Below are positions 9,605 through 18,918 of a DNA stretch of 64,000 bases, in pieces (position 1 is the stretch's first letter; each line of letters opens with the position of its first letter). Source of the DNA: Ktedonospora formicarum (GTDB lineage Bacteria; Chloroflexota; Ktedonobacteria; Ktedonobacterales; Ktedonobacteraceae); NCBI RefSeq assembly GCF_016587355.1, contig NZ_BNJF01000002.1:1633258-1697257 (forward strand), given 5' to 3'. The notes below the pieces were generated by a model. That model worked only from the letters and a program-made list of their open reading frames with translations, was not told where the DNA came from and searched no databases. Made by a program: the position numbers and the translations under genes.

Positions 9605-9833
9605 GCATTTCCTCCAACACCCCCTGGTTGAGAAGGTTGCTCATCCCGGTAATCGAGAGTGATGGAGTGGATCGGGCACGCTTTCGCAGCCCATATAACC
9701 TGCTCACGCAGCTTGCCATCAGGGGTAGAGTTATATTCAAGGGCTCATCGCCATGAAACCGAAAAACGCTCGGCGCGGCAAAGACACACTGCCCATAACT
9801 CTGACACCGTGACAGGTCTACCACAATCCTCAT
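9601..9833 (-). pseudogene. Ferredoxin (3Fe-4S/4Fe-4S type), frameshifted
   Basis: A short electron carrier of the P450-associated type. The start is MRIVVDLSRCQSYGQCVFAAPSVF, where the spaced cysteines bind the cluster, followed by FRFHGDEP. A missing base near 9741 shifts the frame. The other frame gives STPDGKLREQVIWAAKACP, holding the last cluster cysteine and proline, then SQPGGVGGNA and the stop at 9601. GGAG precedes the ATG at 9833. With the correction the length is about 77 residues, normal for the family. Confidence 0.78.
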
Positions 9834-9996
9834 TCGCACACTCCTTCATACTCGATACATTCTGGTTTCACTCAGCGAACAAGAGATATCCCTTGATAGT
9901 ATGAACCCGAGGGAAAGATCAACAAAAGAGTTATAGCCTGACCTACAGCGGTCCTCACAAAGATTGAGCCTGACGCTACTCCATCTGATGGCAACT

Positions 9997-10038
9997 TTAT
10001 GGTAGCTGCCGATCGTTTGCTGTCGACAGCTACCATAA
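9997..10038. repeat. 12-bp inverted repeat upstream of the ferredoxin remnant
   Basis: TTATGGTAGCTG and its exact reverse complement are separated by 18 nt, about 165 bp upstream of the ferredoxin ATG. It could be an operator or the terminator of a lost gene. Confidence 0.4.
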
Positions 10039-10481
10039 CCACCCTTTCCCACTCTATCTGCCTCGTGCGAGCTTCCTTGTGAGGAAGATTGTCTCATGAA
10101 CTAGACACTCCTTGCCGCGTTTTTCCTCGTTATCCGACTTATGCTACGATGGGTCTTGCTCTGCTTGACCCTACACCCCCGAGGAGAGCATACCTTCCGG
10201 CAATGGGCCCAAACGCTTGATTGGAAGAAGCTCTTACCGAGGTCATGAGGCTGAACCCACCGTCTTTTATGCAGAGAACAATAAAGGACGCTTCCGTTCA
10301 GGAGATGCAGGAACTGCATGGGAGGAACTGCCCATTCCCCGGCCCTCACATATGCCACCAGGGCGTGCGTATGCTCTTGTTGTTACACACGCATAACTCT
10401 CCAAGGAAGGCTTCATTGTGAGTGTCCGTGATGGAATGATTTTCTTAGTGTACAGTTTTCACCTTTCGATATGCCGATTCC

Positions 10482-10543
10482 ACCAGCGCATAGCTATGCT
10501 TGGCATGCGTGAAGCAGCATGCCAAGCATAGCTATGCGCTGGT
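10482..10543. repeat. Perfect 27-bp hairpin
   Basis: Arms 10482-10508 and 10517-10543 are exact complements around an 8-nt loop. The sequence also holds short internal palindromes (CATAGCTATG, GCATGC). No T-run follows and no gene ends close by. Confidence 0.6.
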
Positions 10544-10699
10544 AGTCGATGGATGAGAGTACTTGCGACCGGATACGGGAACGTTTCTCGCTCAAATAGT
10601 TAAAAACGTTATATAGCGCACGTGTTGTGCAGGAGAGGAATAAAGACTAACAGGCCAGTCGTCTTGAACTCGCATCAGGCATGGCACTACCCCTCTGTT

Positions 10700-11712
10700 G
10701 GAAAGGGATTGTTTGATGGCAAGAAAAGACTGTCGCGCTCCCGCGACGACGGAGCAGGTGCTGACGCGCTTGCGGACTCATTGCAGCTACTGTGGCCGCT
10801 CGATATCGGTGGCATACCGCACCCAACGCACGATTACCACGTTGCAGGGGAATTGTCGGCTGAAAGTCCTGTAGATTCTGCGCGACTGTCTTTCTGGAGA
10901 AATCCTTCTCGCGCGGAGCCTGTTGAGTGCTTGCGAGGCTGATCTGGCAGATCTGCTCCGTGAGGTGCAACAGATGCTTGACGGCGTTCCTATTCGTGGC
11001 GTGATCTCTGATGGGCAACATTCCATCCGCAAGGCAGTGCAAACGGCATTGCCGGACGTACCCTATCAGTTGTGCCATTTCCATTACCTGCGCGAAGCGG
11101 CCAAGCCGGTCTATGAAGCGGATCGGTACGCCAAGAAAGAACTCAAAAAGCAAATTCGCGGAGTCCGTCCGATTGAACGAGCCGTCTAAAAACGGAATGA
11201 TGCAGAGGCTGAGGTGATTTGTGGTGATTGTTTGGCGGTCTGCAGCGCCTTAACAGACGATGGTAGACCACCATTAGAAGCGCCTGGCCTCAAGCTCCAT
11301 GCTCGCATCTCAGCCATTGTTGTGTCATTCACCCGGATCTCTGAAAAAGGGGCTTGCCGCGTGAGTTAGAACGCATGCACGTTTTCCTGACTAAAGGACT
11401 CACCGAAATCGCCGCCCTGTGGTCAGATGTACAACCCGGATATGCATGGGTTCATTGGATTGCACATCTGTTGAGCAATGACACCAATCAGACGGCGGCA
11501 GAGGTACGTCAGGCGTATGAAGACCTCCTGGCTGAGATGGAGCAAGCGCCTCTCTCTTCTGAGACACTCGCTACAATGCTCTCGACCTTTCGCAAAGTTA
11601 CCACCAGTTATTGGCCTAGCCTCTTTCACTGCTACGACCTTCCTGATCTCCCACGCACGAACAACGCGTTAGAGCAATATTTGGCTCAGCACGCTACTAT
11701 GAGCGGCGGGTG
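10700..11712 (+). pseudogene. Degraded transposase, zinc-ribbon type, copy 1
   Basis: Pieces in different frames add up to one transposase. A zinc-ribbon-like N-terminus (VLTRLRTHCSYCGRSISVAYRTQRT) lies near 10755-10840. A central catalytic-looking segment follows at 10923-11189 (DGVPIRGVISDGQHSIRKAV, YQLCHFHYLREAA). The C-terminal part is at 11354-11713 (TNNALEQ near the end). The spacing suggests internal deletions. I recognise the type from Ktedonobacteria-like genomes but cannot name its IS family with certainty. Confidence 0.6.
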
Positions 11713-11845
11713 ACCGGGCAAAAACAGGCCTCCTCTGGCTTGGTAGTCCGTGGAGCCGTTCGGATAGTGGCCTCCGTCGCTTCCCGTCTGCGGGAACGAA
11801 CTAAACCATCGTCACGAAGGCTTCCGTAAGTCTCCTGAAAGATAT

Positions 11846-12295
11846 TTTGCAGAGCTTGAAGAGAAGCTCTGCAAGGAAAGATTACCAATGTAGAAAAAAG
11901 GGCTCTCCCACCATCCTTGTGCGAACTTCAGCGACTCTTGAAAAAAGGGTTGCAGAAAACAGAGGAGCTTTGGGCTTCCATTGCCCAAGCCTACCATTGG
12001 GTTCATTGAGCCACCTCTCTTCTGAGCAATGAAGAGAAGGCCTCTGCCACGCTGGTTCGTGCGTGGTATGAAACACTCTTGCAAGAGATGGTTGCTTCCC
12101 AAGCAACCGCTGGCTCGCTCGCATCGGCGCTTTCTCAAGGTGACCAACAGCTTTGCGCCGGGACTCTTTCACTGCTATGAAGTAGCAGGTCTTGCTCGTA
12201 TTAACAATGATTTGGAGCACTGTTTCGGGGTGGTACGTTATCATGAACGGCGAGCCACCGGACGACGTGGTGCCGTTCCGATTGCATGCACATAA
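11846..12295 (+). pseudogene. Degraded transposase, C-terminal remnant, copy 2
   Basis: A second, more decayed relative of the preceding element. The frame near 11925-12180 gives LCELQRLLKKGLQKTEELW and, after an in-frame stop, LLSNEEKASATLVRAWYETLLQEM, which parallels copy 1. The last part, 12170-12295, gives LARINNDLEHCFGVVRYHERR, equivalent to the TNNALEQ region. No intact reading frame remains. Confidence 0.55.
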
Positions 12296-12346
12296 GACCC
12301 TCTTTTTTGGCACGCAGGGATATTGACAGTGTCGCTCTTATCAATT

Positions 12347-12397
12347 ATAGTACGTCTGACGACATGTCGTTTGGTGATATGTTTTTAGACGTACTAT
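12347..12397. promoter_or_regulatory. Operator-like inverted repeats before the PadR gene
   Basis: An 11-bp inverted repeat, ATAGTACGTCT (12347-12357) with AGACGTACTAT (12387-12397), brackets a perfect 12-bp palindrome ACGACATGTCGT (12359-12370). The block ends 21 bases before the PadR ATG. PadR proteins commonly bind ATGT/ACAT-type dyads in their own promoters, so autoregulation is likely (inference). Confidence 0.6.
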
Positions 12398-12418
12398 GGC
12401 AATGAGGAGGAACAGTGT

Positions 12419-12733
12419 ATGGGCATGCCTGATCTTGGACGATTTTCTGACCCGTCCATTTTGATTTTAGCGAGCCTGGCTAGTGGCAAGAAACATGGTT
12501 ATGCCATTATGGAAGATATTGAGTCTATCGCCCAGGTGCGCCTGGGAACGGGAACGCTCTATGGAGCTATCGCGCGCTTGGAAGAACATGGTTTGATTGA
12601 AGCGCTCGCAGCTGAGGGACGTGGACGCCGCCCGTATCGCCTGACCTCTGCTGGAGTGATCTTCTTGCGCGAACAACTTATTAGCATGGAAGCGTTAGCG
12701 ACGCTTGGCCTACGGAGGTTGGCAACGTTATGA
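12419..12733 (+). CDS. PadR-family transcriptional regulator
   Basis: A 104-residue small PadR (s1-type, essentially the winged helix alone). Residues 10-80 hold the family pattern: SILILASLASGKKHGYAIMEDIE, GTGTLYGAIARLEEHGLIEA and GRRPYRLTSAG. GAGGAGGAACAG precedes the ATG. The stop overlaps the next start (ATGA), so the downstream membrane protein is translationally coupled. Such regulators usually repress an adjacent exporter and respond to small ligands. The dyads at 12347-12397 are the probable operator. Confidence 0.93.
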   Translation: MGMPDLGRFSDPSILILASLASGKKHGYAIMEDIESIAQVRLGTGTLYGAIARLEEHGLIEALAAEGRGRRPYRLTSAGVIFLREQLISMEALATLGLRRLATL

Positions 12734-13659
12734 ATATTCATACCCTATTACTTCGGCTCTATCCGCGCCACTGGCGGGAGCGTTACGAGGAAGAGTTTCT
12801 GGTCATACTTACATCTCACCCTTTCTCCTGGCTTGAGGGTATTGATATCATACGTGGTGCGTTCGATGCTCACTTGCATCCATCCCTGGGAACGGCAGAT
12901 AAGTCACCCTTGGAGAAGACGAAGCATATGAACGCATCTCTGCGAAGTTCGCTTCTGATCATCTTCTGTGCCTATATCGGCATTATCCTTCCCGGCATGG
13001 GCTTGCAGAAAATGGCCGAAGATGCGGAGTTCCAGCGGATCGCTAGCACCTCAAGCCCCGTTGGCATCACCTTTACTTTGGTCATCATTGGAGCCATTAG
13101 CGCACTCCTGGCAGTGGTGATTGGCGGCGTACCCATTGTCATATCCGCGATTCGGTCTGCCCTGGTGCGGAAGCGGTATGAGCTTCTGGTTGGGCTGGCT
13201 GTGCCCGTTCTCGTGTACATGGCATTTCTGAACATGACACAACTTCACATAACGCTCTTTCCTCAGGGGAGTCAGCCTTCAACGCCAGAACACATACTCA
13301 TAGGGCGAACCATCTTTGTGTGTATGCTTCTCATCGCAGCCATTGCCAGCGCTGGCTCGGTATGCTTTACCGTCGCCCGAAGCGACGTCTCAGAACACGC
13401 TCTACGCTTTGCTGTGGTCCCGTCCACCCTGGCAACGCTCTCGATGGTGCTCATCGCGATGGCTACCATTCTGTGTGGGTTTGCCACACGAGCGAGCGCC
13501 TCGCAATTCTTCGCGGGAAACCACGGTATTGTCGATATGAGCACATCAGGGACATGGCTTGGCATCAGCCTTGCGATGATCGTCACAAGCGTACTGGCCG
13601 TCATCGGACTTGTACGCGGCCTCTCAGTTCACTCCACTTTGCACAAAATTACGGCTTAG
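12730..13659 (+). CDS. Uncharacterised membrane protein coupled to PadR
   Basis: 309 residues. The N-terminal cytoplasmic part (LLLRLYPRHWRERYEEEFLVIL) is a motif often seen in membrane proteins encoded directly after PadR genes. It is followed by about six hydrophobic segments (for example residues 75-90, 110-140, 150-170, 195-215, 230-250 and 275-300). It overlaps the PadR gene by 4 bp and precedes an ABC exporter, so it probably belongs to the same response. It might be a sensor or accessory subunit, but the molecular function is not known. Confidence 0.8.
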   Translation: MNIHTLLLRLYPRHWRERYEEEFLVILTSHPFSWLEGIDIIRGAFDAHLHPSLGTADKSPLEKTKHMNASLRSSLLIIFCAYIGIILPGMGLQKMAEDAEFQRIASTSSPVGITFTLVIIGAISALLAVVIGGVPIVISAIRSALVRKRYELLVGLAVPVLVYMAFLNMTQLHITLFPQGSQPSTPEHILIGRTIFVCMLLIAAIASAGSVCFTVARSDVSEHALRFAVVPSTLATLSMVLIAMATILCGFATRASASQFFAGNHGIVDMSTSGTWLGISLAMIVTSVLAVIGLVRGLSVHSTLHKITA

Positions 13660-13784
13660 TACCACTGCATAATTCCCTATGGCCTGACTCTAGAGCGGGC
13701 TTCTAGCAAGATAGGTTCAGAGGTCCTATCGACAGTTCATCATGTCAAAATTTAGAGGCTTTCTTACGCGAAAGGAGTACCAAC

Positions 13785-14756
13785 ATGCAGGCGAAACACC
13801 CCCCAGAGGCCACGACAGTTCCATCATCCTCGCCAACAGGGGAGACCGTCTTACGCACCTATGGCTTAACAAAACACTACGGCTCGCGGATAGCCGTCCA
13901 TCAGCTCAACCTGGAAATACGTCGCGGCGAAATTGTAGGCTTTCTCGGTCCCAATGGTGCAGGCAAGACAACGACGATCCGCATGATTCTTGGCTTGATT
14001 ACCCCCACTGCCGGGCGAGTAGAGCTGTTTGGACATGATCTCGCGACCGAACGCGCCTCAATACTCCCACGCATCGGCACATTGGTGGAGTCACCCGCGC
14101 TGTATTTGCATTTGAGCGCAAGGGACAATTTGCGTGCCTTTGGCGATGTTCTGGGAGGCGTATCGCGCCAGCGTATTGAGGAAGTGCTTGAGCTGGTCGG
14201 GCTGCAAGCGCGCCAGAGAGATCGTGCGCGCACCTACTCGCTAGGTATGAAGCAGCGTCTTGCCATAGGGATCGCTCTGCTGAACAATCCAGACCTGCTC
14301 ATTCTTGATGAGCCAGCCAACGGGCTTGATCCGGCAGGCATCGTTGAAATGCGCGATCTGCTCCGCCAACTCGCAGACGCTGATAAGACAGTTTTCCTGT
14401 CCAGCCACTTCTTAGGTGAAGTACAGCAGATTTGTGCGCGGGTGCTCTTCTTCAATGCAGGCAAACTGGTTGCGGATAAGCGCGTCGCAGAACTGCTCCG
14501 GGGCCAGGGCGAGTTTGTGGTACAGCTTGAGCACCCCCACGAGGCCCTGATACTCCTTCAGCAGCAGTCGTGGGGGCAATCGGCGCGCCTGGATGGGGCT
14601 GGGGCAATTCTCACGTCCGCTCCCAATGAGAGTGGGCGCGAACTCTTTGTTTTCTTATCCCAGTCAGGCTTTCCGCCTGAAAGCCTCTCGCCAGCCGCTC
14701 AAAATCTGGAAGAAGTTTTCTTCTCAATCATACATACTCACGAAGGAGACAACTAA
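13785..14756 (+). CDS. ABC transporter ATP-binding protein
   Basis: A 323-residue ATPase of the DrrA/CcmA-type export family. Walker A is GPNGAGKTT (residues 55-63), the signature is SLGMKQR near 155, and Walker B is LLILDEPANGLDP from about residue 171 with catalytic Glu176. The H-loop lies in VFLSSHFLGEVQQI. The C-terminal 80 residues are an extension common in drug or peptide exporters. AAGGAG precedes the ATG. The permease starts 2 bases after its stop, so they form one transporter. The cargo is unknown. Bacitracin- or lantibiotic-type export is possible. Confidence 0.95.
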   Translation: MQAKHPPEATTVPSSSPTGETVLRTYGLTKHYGSRIAVHQLNLEIRRGEIVGFLGPNGAGKTTTIRMILGLITPTAGRVELFGHDLATERASILPRIGTLVESPALYLHLSARDNLRAFGDVLGGVSRQRIEEVLELVGLQARQRDRARTYSLGMKQRLAIGIALLNNPDLLILDEPANGLDPAGIVEMRDLLRQLADADKTVFLSSHFLGEVQQICARVLFFNAGKLVADKRVAELLRGQGEFVVQLEHPHEALILLQQQSWGQSARLDGAGAILTSAPNESGRELFVFLSQSGFPPESLSPAAQNLEEVFFSIIHTHEGDN

Positions 14757-14758
14757 AC

Positions 14759-15676
14759 ATGCATATCCAGGTTCCCTCTGATACATCATTTCTTTCCTCT
14801 GAGCGTGTCAGATATGTCAGCTTTTCAGGTATCGTACGTGGGGAGTTTGTGAAGATCGCGCGTCTTTTCTGGTGGATGACTGCCATCCTGGCGATAGGCT
14901 TTCTTGCGGCCTTGTTGCTTCAGGCAAGCGTCCCGGATCTCAACCTTTCCGCGCAAAAGACGCCACTCCACTTTCTCTATGACATCATGGAAACTGGCAT
15001 GACCTTTTTTCGCATCCTGGTTGGCATCTTTCTCTTGATCCTGACTTCGCTGTGCATTGGACGTGAGTACCAGTATGGTACCATTCGGATTGTGCTTGCA
15101 CGCGGGGTCGGACGAGTGCAACTATTGCTTGCCAAGCTGGCCCTGATCGTGCTTCTGAGCCTGGGACTTGTCGTCCTGTTCTCTCTGATCACACTCATCT
15201 TTCTCTGCATGCTCTCATTTGCGCTTGTAGGCAATCTCGCTCCACTTGGTGCTACGACATCAGCATTCTGGGCCAATACTGGTCGCGACTTGCTTGCCGT
15301 TGTCATCAGCATGGGCGCGACCATTTTGTTGGCAGCAGCCATGAGCGCACTTGGACGCTCGCTCACTTTTGGGATAAGCGCTTCCCTGGCCTGGTTTCCG
15401 CTCGACAATGTCAGTGCGCTTGTCTTGAATGTGCTCGCAGAGGTGACCCATAGTCATTTCTGGCCTTCACTCTCACTGTACTTGCTTGGCCCACAGCTTA
15501 ATCGCCTGCCTGATAGGTTGCTTCCTAAAGAGGTACAGGGCGTGTCCGCTTCCTTTGGTGCGGAACCTCTTGTGTCTGTAAGTCTGGTGCAGGCTCTCAT
15601 GGTCGTTGGAGCTTATGTACTGATTTTCCTGGTGCTCACTCTCGTGACGACCTGGAAGCGCGATATCAAAGAATAG
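14759..15676 (+). CDS. ABC-2 type transporter permease
   Basis: 305 residues with about six membrane segments: near residues 37-55, 90-105, 125-155, 180-200, 215-235 and a last one close to the C-terminus (VVGAYVLIFLVLTLVTTW). The stretch CIGREYQYGTIRIVLARGVGR matches the conserved ABC-2 permease motif after the second segment. It starts 2 bases after the ATPase gene and would form the membrane channel of that exporter, probably as a homodimer. Confidence 0.9.
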   Translation: MHIQVPSDTSFLSSERVRYVSFSGIVRGEFVKIARLFWWMTAILAIGFLAALLLQASVPDLNLSAQKTPLHFLYDIMETGMTFFRILVGIFLLILTSLCIGREYQYGTIRIVLARGVGRVQLLLAKLALIVLLSLGLVVLFSLITLIFLCMLSFALVGNLAPLGATTSAFWANTGRDLLAVVISMGATILLAAAMSALGRSLTFGISASLAWFPLDNVSALVLNVLAEVTHSHFWPSLSLYLLGPQLNRLPDRLLPKEVQGVSASFGAEPLVSVSLVQALMVVGAYVLIFLVLTLVTTWKRDIKE

Positions 15677-15702
15677 AGAGTAAATACTCAGGGAGGAGTT
15701 TT

Positions 15703-16902
15703 ATGCGTCTACGTTTTCCACTATGGTTGAAGAGGCTCGTGAAAATTTTTGCGCTTGTGCTGCTGCTTCTCGTTCTTGTACTTGTATCCGGCCTGGTCTT
15801 TATCGGAGTGCGGCATGAACAAACGTTGATATTACCAGCCCCCAATGGCTCCTATGCTATTGGCAGGCAGGAGTATGTGTGGACTGACAAGGCACGTGTT
15901 GATACGCTTGCGCCACGAGCAGGAACAAAGAGGGAGTTTGTCGTGTGGTCCTGGTATCCTGCAGTGAGCATGCCAGGCGCACGGTCCGCTCCGTACCTAC
16001 CCCAGAAGTGGGGACAGATAAGTGATCAGGAACAAACGATGCTTGGCCTGTCGCTCAAACAGAGGAGTACGTCCATCCAGACTCATAGCATTGAGGGCTC
16101 TCCACTTGCGAAGAGCAAGACCAGTTATCCAGTACTTATCTTCGAGCCGGGTATGGGCAACACCCCCACACAATATACGACCCTGCTTGAAGATCTCGCG
16201 AGTCACGGGTACATCATCTTTGCCATCACGCCAATCTATAGCGCCAATATTGTGGTCTTTCCCGATGGACACGTCGCCAGATCGACGCCCGCTGGGAATC
16301 CGGAGTATGACTCTGCCCCACTTCTCAATATCTGGTCACAGGATGTTCTCTTTGCCATGGACCAGCTAGAGAAGCTGAACACGGATCCGGGCACGATGTT
16401 TACAAAGCGTCTCGACCTGACGCGCCTGGGTGTCTTTGGGCATTCCTTTGGGGGTGCGACGGCGGTTCAGGTCTGCCATATGGACTCACGTTGCAAGGCT
16501 GGCATTAATATGGATGGCTACTTGACTGGTGATACGACTCAGATGAGCCTTACACGTCCATTTCTGTTTCTCCAAAGCGATATAGGCTCCTGCTCAGATT
16601 CCGGATGCCAGTCCTTCCAGCGCGATATACACACAGTCCAGCGCACAATTGCGCAAGGCGCAAGCTACAATGTGTGCATCAAGGGCGCGGAGCATTTCAA
16701 TTTTTCTGATTATGCTCTCGATAACGCCCCCTGGATATTGCGCTCCCTCGGTGCTCTTGGCCCTATAGACGGGGCGCGTGGTCTACAGATCACGCGGGCC
16801 TATGTCCTGGCTTTCTTTGACATGTATCTCAACCACACACCCTCCCCGCTCTTGCAGGGAAAGATAAGCGCTTACCCAGAAGTCCAGTTTCTTGCCCCTT
16901 AA
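15703..16902 (+). CDS. Membrane-anchored alpha/beta hydrolase (PAF-acetylhydrolase-like)
   Basis: 399 residues. A strong N-terminal membrane anchor or signal segment (residues 10-32, LVKIFALVLLLLVLVLVSGLVF) places the catalytic domain outside the cytoplasmic membrane. The fold resembles platelet-activating-factor acetylhydrolase/dienelactone hydrolases: the oxyanion strand YPVLIFEPGMGNTPTQYTTL, the nucleophile elbow GVFGHSFGGATA and a late catalytic His in KGAEHFNFSDYA. GGGAGG precedes the ATG. It follows the exporter by 27 bases on the same strand, so it may act on an exported lipid or ester. Substrate unknown. Confidence 0.87.
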   Translation: MRLRFPLWLKRLVKIFALVLLLLVLVLVSGLVFIGVRHEQTLILPAPNGSYAIGRQEYVWTDKARVDTLAPRAGTKREFVVWSWYPAVSMPGARSAPYLPQKWGQISDQEQTMLGLSLKQRSTSIQTHSIEGSPLAKSKTSYPVLIFEPGMGNTPTQYTTLLEDLASHGYIIFAITPIYSANIVVFPDGHVARSTPAGNPEYDSAPLLNIWSQDVLFAMDQLEKLNTDPGTMFTKRLDLTRLGVFGHSFGGATAVQVCHMDSRCKAGINMDGYLTGDTTQMSLTRPFLFLQSDIGSCSDSGCQSFQRDIHTVQRTIAQGASYNVCIKGAEHFNFSDYALDNAPWILRSLGALGPIDGARGLQITRAYVLAFFDMYLNHTPSPLLQGKISAYPEVQFLAP

Positions 16903-17051
16903 CACGTTCGTTCTTCTCCTTGTGGAGTGATATAGCATAGTTCTACAAAGAGGATCTTCTATGATCCAACCATTGTGCAAGCGAGCAGCAAAACGTATGA
17001 GCGCCTCAATCTGGCGCTGGCACAACTATCACAGGGCAGCAGGATCGATTT

Positions 17052-17640
17052 ATGAAGTATTGGAGGTGCTATAAAGCAGAGTTGTTCTCGATTACATTGA
17101 AGCATCCTTTCTCTTCGCTCTCCCTGAGGCATTTAGAGGCAGAGAAGGAGCAATGGTGTGTTCCGCGTCACCTGGGTATTATTATGGATGGTAATCGAAG
17201 ATTTGCAAGGGAACATCAGATTTGGAACACAGACCGAAAACAATTTGGTCATGCCAGGGAGCAGAGAAACTGGAAGAAATTCTGCATTGGTGCTACGAGC
17301 TAGGCATACATATTGTTTCAGTATGGTGCCTCTCTCTCAATAACTTCCAACGTGATCGGGCAGAAATAGATGTGATCTTTGACTTGGTGAAAAAAAAGTC
17401 AGGCGATTTTGTTCAACGCTCTGATGTATAAACCAAACAAACACGTTTGCGTTTTCTCGGCGAATTGTAGCATCTTCCCCTGGATGTTCAGGAAGCGATC
17501 CATTACGCGGAAGAGTCTACCAAAGGGTATGATCACTATCACTTAAATGTTTGCCTTGGGTACGGTGGACGATGTGACTTCATTCGCGAAAACTTGCACA
17601 TGAGGTTATTGCTGCTCAGAATGTTCACGTCGTGAGTTCC
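17052..17640 (+). pseudogene. uppS: Isoprenyl (undecaprenyl) diphosphate synthase remnant
   Basis: Broken cis-prenyltransferase. The catalytic start VPRHLGIIMDGNRRFAREH, with the active-site Asp, is intact near 17160-17215. It continues in another frame with EEILHWCYELGIHIVSVWCLS and NNFQRDRAEIDVIFDLV. The last third, at 17445-17600, reads LRFLGEL, an in-frame stop, LPLDVQEAIHYAEESTKGYD and HYHLNVCLGYGGRCDFIREN. At least two frameshifts and one stop prevent a product. Intact homologs make the lipid carrier for the cell wall, so a working copy must lie elsewhere. Confidence 0.8.
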
Positions 17641-17949
17641 ACGGCGTTCGCCTGTAGAGAGGCTGTAAGACCCAGCGCGGTGAAAACCAAACCAGGGAAG
17701 CCTCAACGAAGCCGGAAACCCTCGAAGTGATTCGAGGAATTCCAAATTCCTACCAAACACAAGACCCCTGGGAAGCAATGACATGAGATGCCCCGAATTT
17801 TAAGGTTGGGGGAAAAAGGCAAGAGCAATGCCAAGGAAAAGAGGCATTGCTCTTGCCCCAATTGACAGCACCCCAAAGGATGGGAGAGATGACATTTGCC
17901 AAAGTGGCAGGAATAACATCCTATCTGACCAGTTTTTGGCTCTGTTCTC

Positions 17950-18918
17950 TCATTCGTTTTTCGGAGATAGTTCAGATGAAGGTGTTTGCCCAGAAGATGA
18001 TCGCCGAGAGAGGTGTGCTGGACCAGCAACGATGATCACCACCAATGCCACAAGGCATTGTGCTACCACCCCTTGCCAATGCTCCCAAAGCGAAAGAGGG
18101 AGATAGAGGGCAGTGATGTTGAGTGCATTGTGGAACAAAAATGTCATCAAGACACTCCCTCGTGTGTGATTGTAAACCCAGGTAAACAGAATGCTGTTCG
18201 CAAGAGTGCCGAGCGCGAAGACGAAGAACGGAGTAGTGGATTGAGACGTTCCTGGTATGAAGTAGAATGGAAGGTGCCACACTGTCCACAAGACACCAAG
18301 GATGAGGCTTGCTCCCAAGGCACCGTACCGATCCTGGAGCTTTGGCAGGGCAAATCCGCGCCATCCTGGTTCCTCCCCCGCTGGACCACCAAGCAGACCG
18401 CCGAGAAGAAACAATGGGACGATCAGAAGCCAGGGATTGATGCCGGCGGGAAGAGGAAGAGGAGGTTGCTGGACCACTGGAGGATGGGCGAAATCGAAAG
18501 TAGGCCCTCCTAGAAAAGATGTTGCCACCAGGGCAATGCATGTCACAAGGGCCGGTTCGAAGAGCACCACGAGATACCACCAGGGGTTGACTCGCCAGAT
18601 GAACAATTGGCGGAAAAAGGCGCGCATCCCTTCCTTGCCAGCGGTTATCGCTGTAACCAATAAAGCAGCAGGGAGCGGTCCAATACTGCCCACAAACGTG
18701 AGGGGAAAGATGAGACTGGATGGGAGAGAGAGGAAGCCGTGAGCAGAGAGAGCTACCAGACCCAGCAAGAGCCATGAGAGAGCGTAGGTCAATACAAAGT
18801 AAGCGACGAGTGGATGGGATTTCCAGACCCGAAACCGCTTCTTCCTCTCATTTTCCCCCTGTTCTTTTAGACTTATTTGCATGTTATTCTTCTGTTGTTC
18901 TTTTAGGTTTGCTTGCAT
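17950..18918 (-). CDS. CPBP-family intramembrane metalloprotease
   Basis: About 322 residues with several membrane segments. The CAAX-protease/bacteriocin-processing motifs are present: EEPGWRGFALPKLQDR (motif 1, Glu-Glu and Arg) and GVLWTVWHLPFYF (motif 2, His), with further conserved residues near NSILFTWVYNHTRGSVLMTFLFHNALN. Cleavage would occur inside the membrane. The start is uncertain: ATG 18918 or ATG 18882, or GTG 18954. The N-terminus repeats a short unit (MQANLKEQ, then MQISLKEQ). No bacteriocin gene is seen nearby. Confidence 0.9.
   Translation of the reverse strand: MQANLKEQQKNNMQISLKEQGENERKKRFRVWKSHPLVAYFVLTYALSWLLLGLVALSAHGFLSLPSSLIFPLTFVGSIGPLPAALLVTAITAGKEGMRAFFRQLFIWRVNPWWYLVVLFEPALVTCIALVATSFLGGPTFDFAHPPVVQQPPLPLPAGINPWLLIVPLFLLGGLLGGPAGEEPGWRGFALPKLQDRYGALGASLILGVLWTVWHLPFYFIPGTSQSTTPFFVFALGTLANSILFTWVYNHTRGSVLMTFLFHNALNITALYLPLSLWEHWQGVVAQCLVALVVIIVAGPAHLSRRSSSGQTPSSELSPKNE

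Larger units (their letters stand above)
9834..10690. other. Intergenic region with two inverted repeats
   Basis: No supported gene in about 850 bases upstream of the ferredoxin remnant. It holds a 12-bp inverted repeat (9997-10008 with 10027-10038, 18-nt loop) and the 27-bp perfect hairpin at 10482-10543. Short open frames here have no recognisable content. Confidence 0.5.

Noticed and set aside
18013..18742. Long plus-strand open frames opposite the CPBP protease gene
   Set aside because: Antisense to clear protease motifs; composition is that of a shadow frame.
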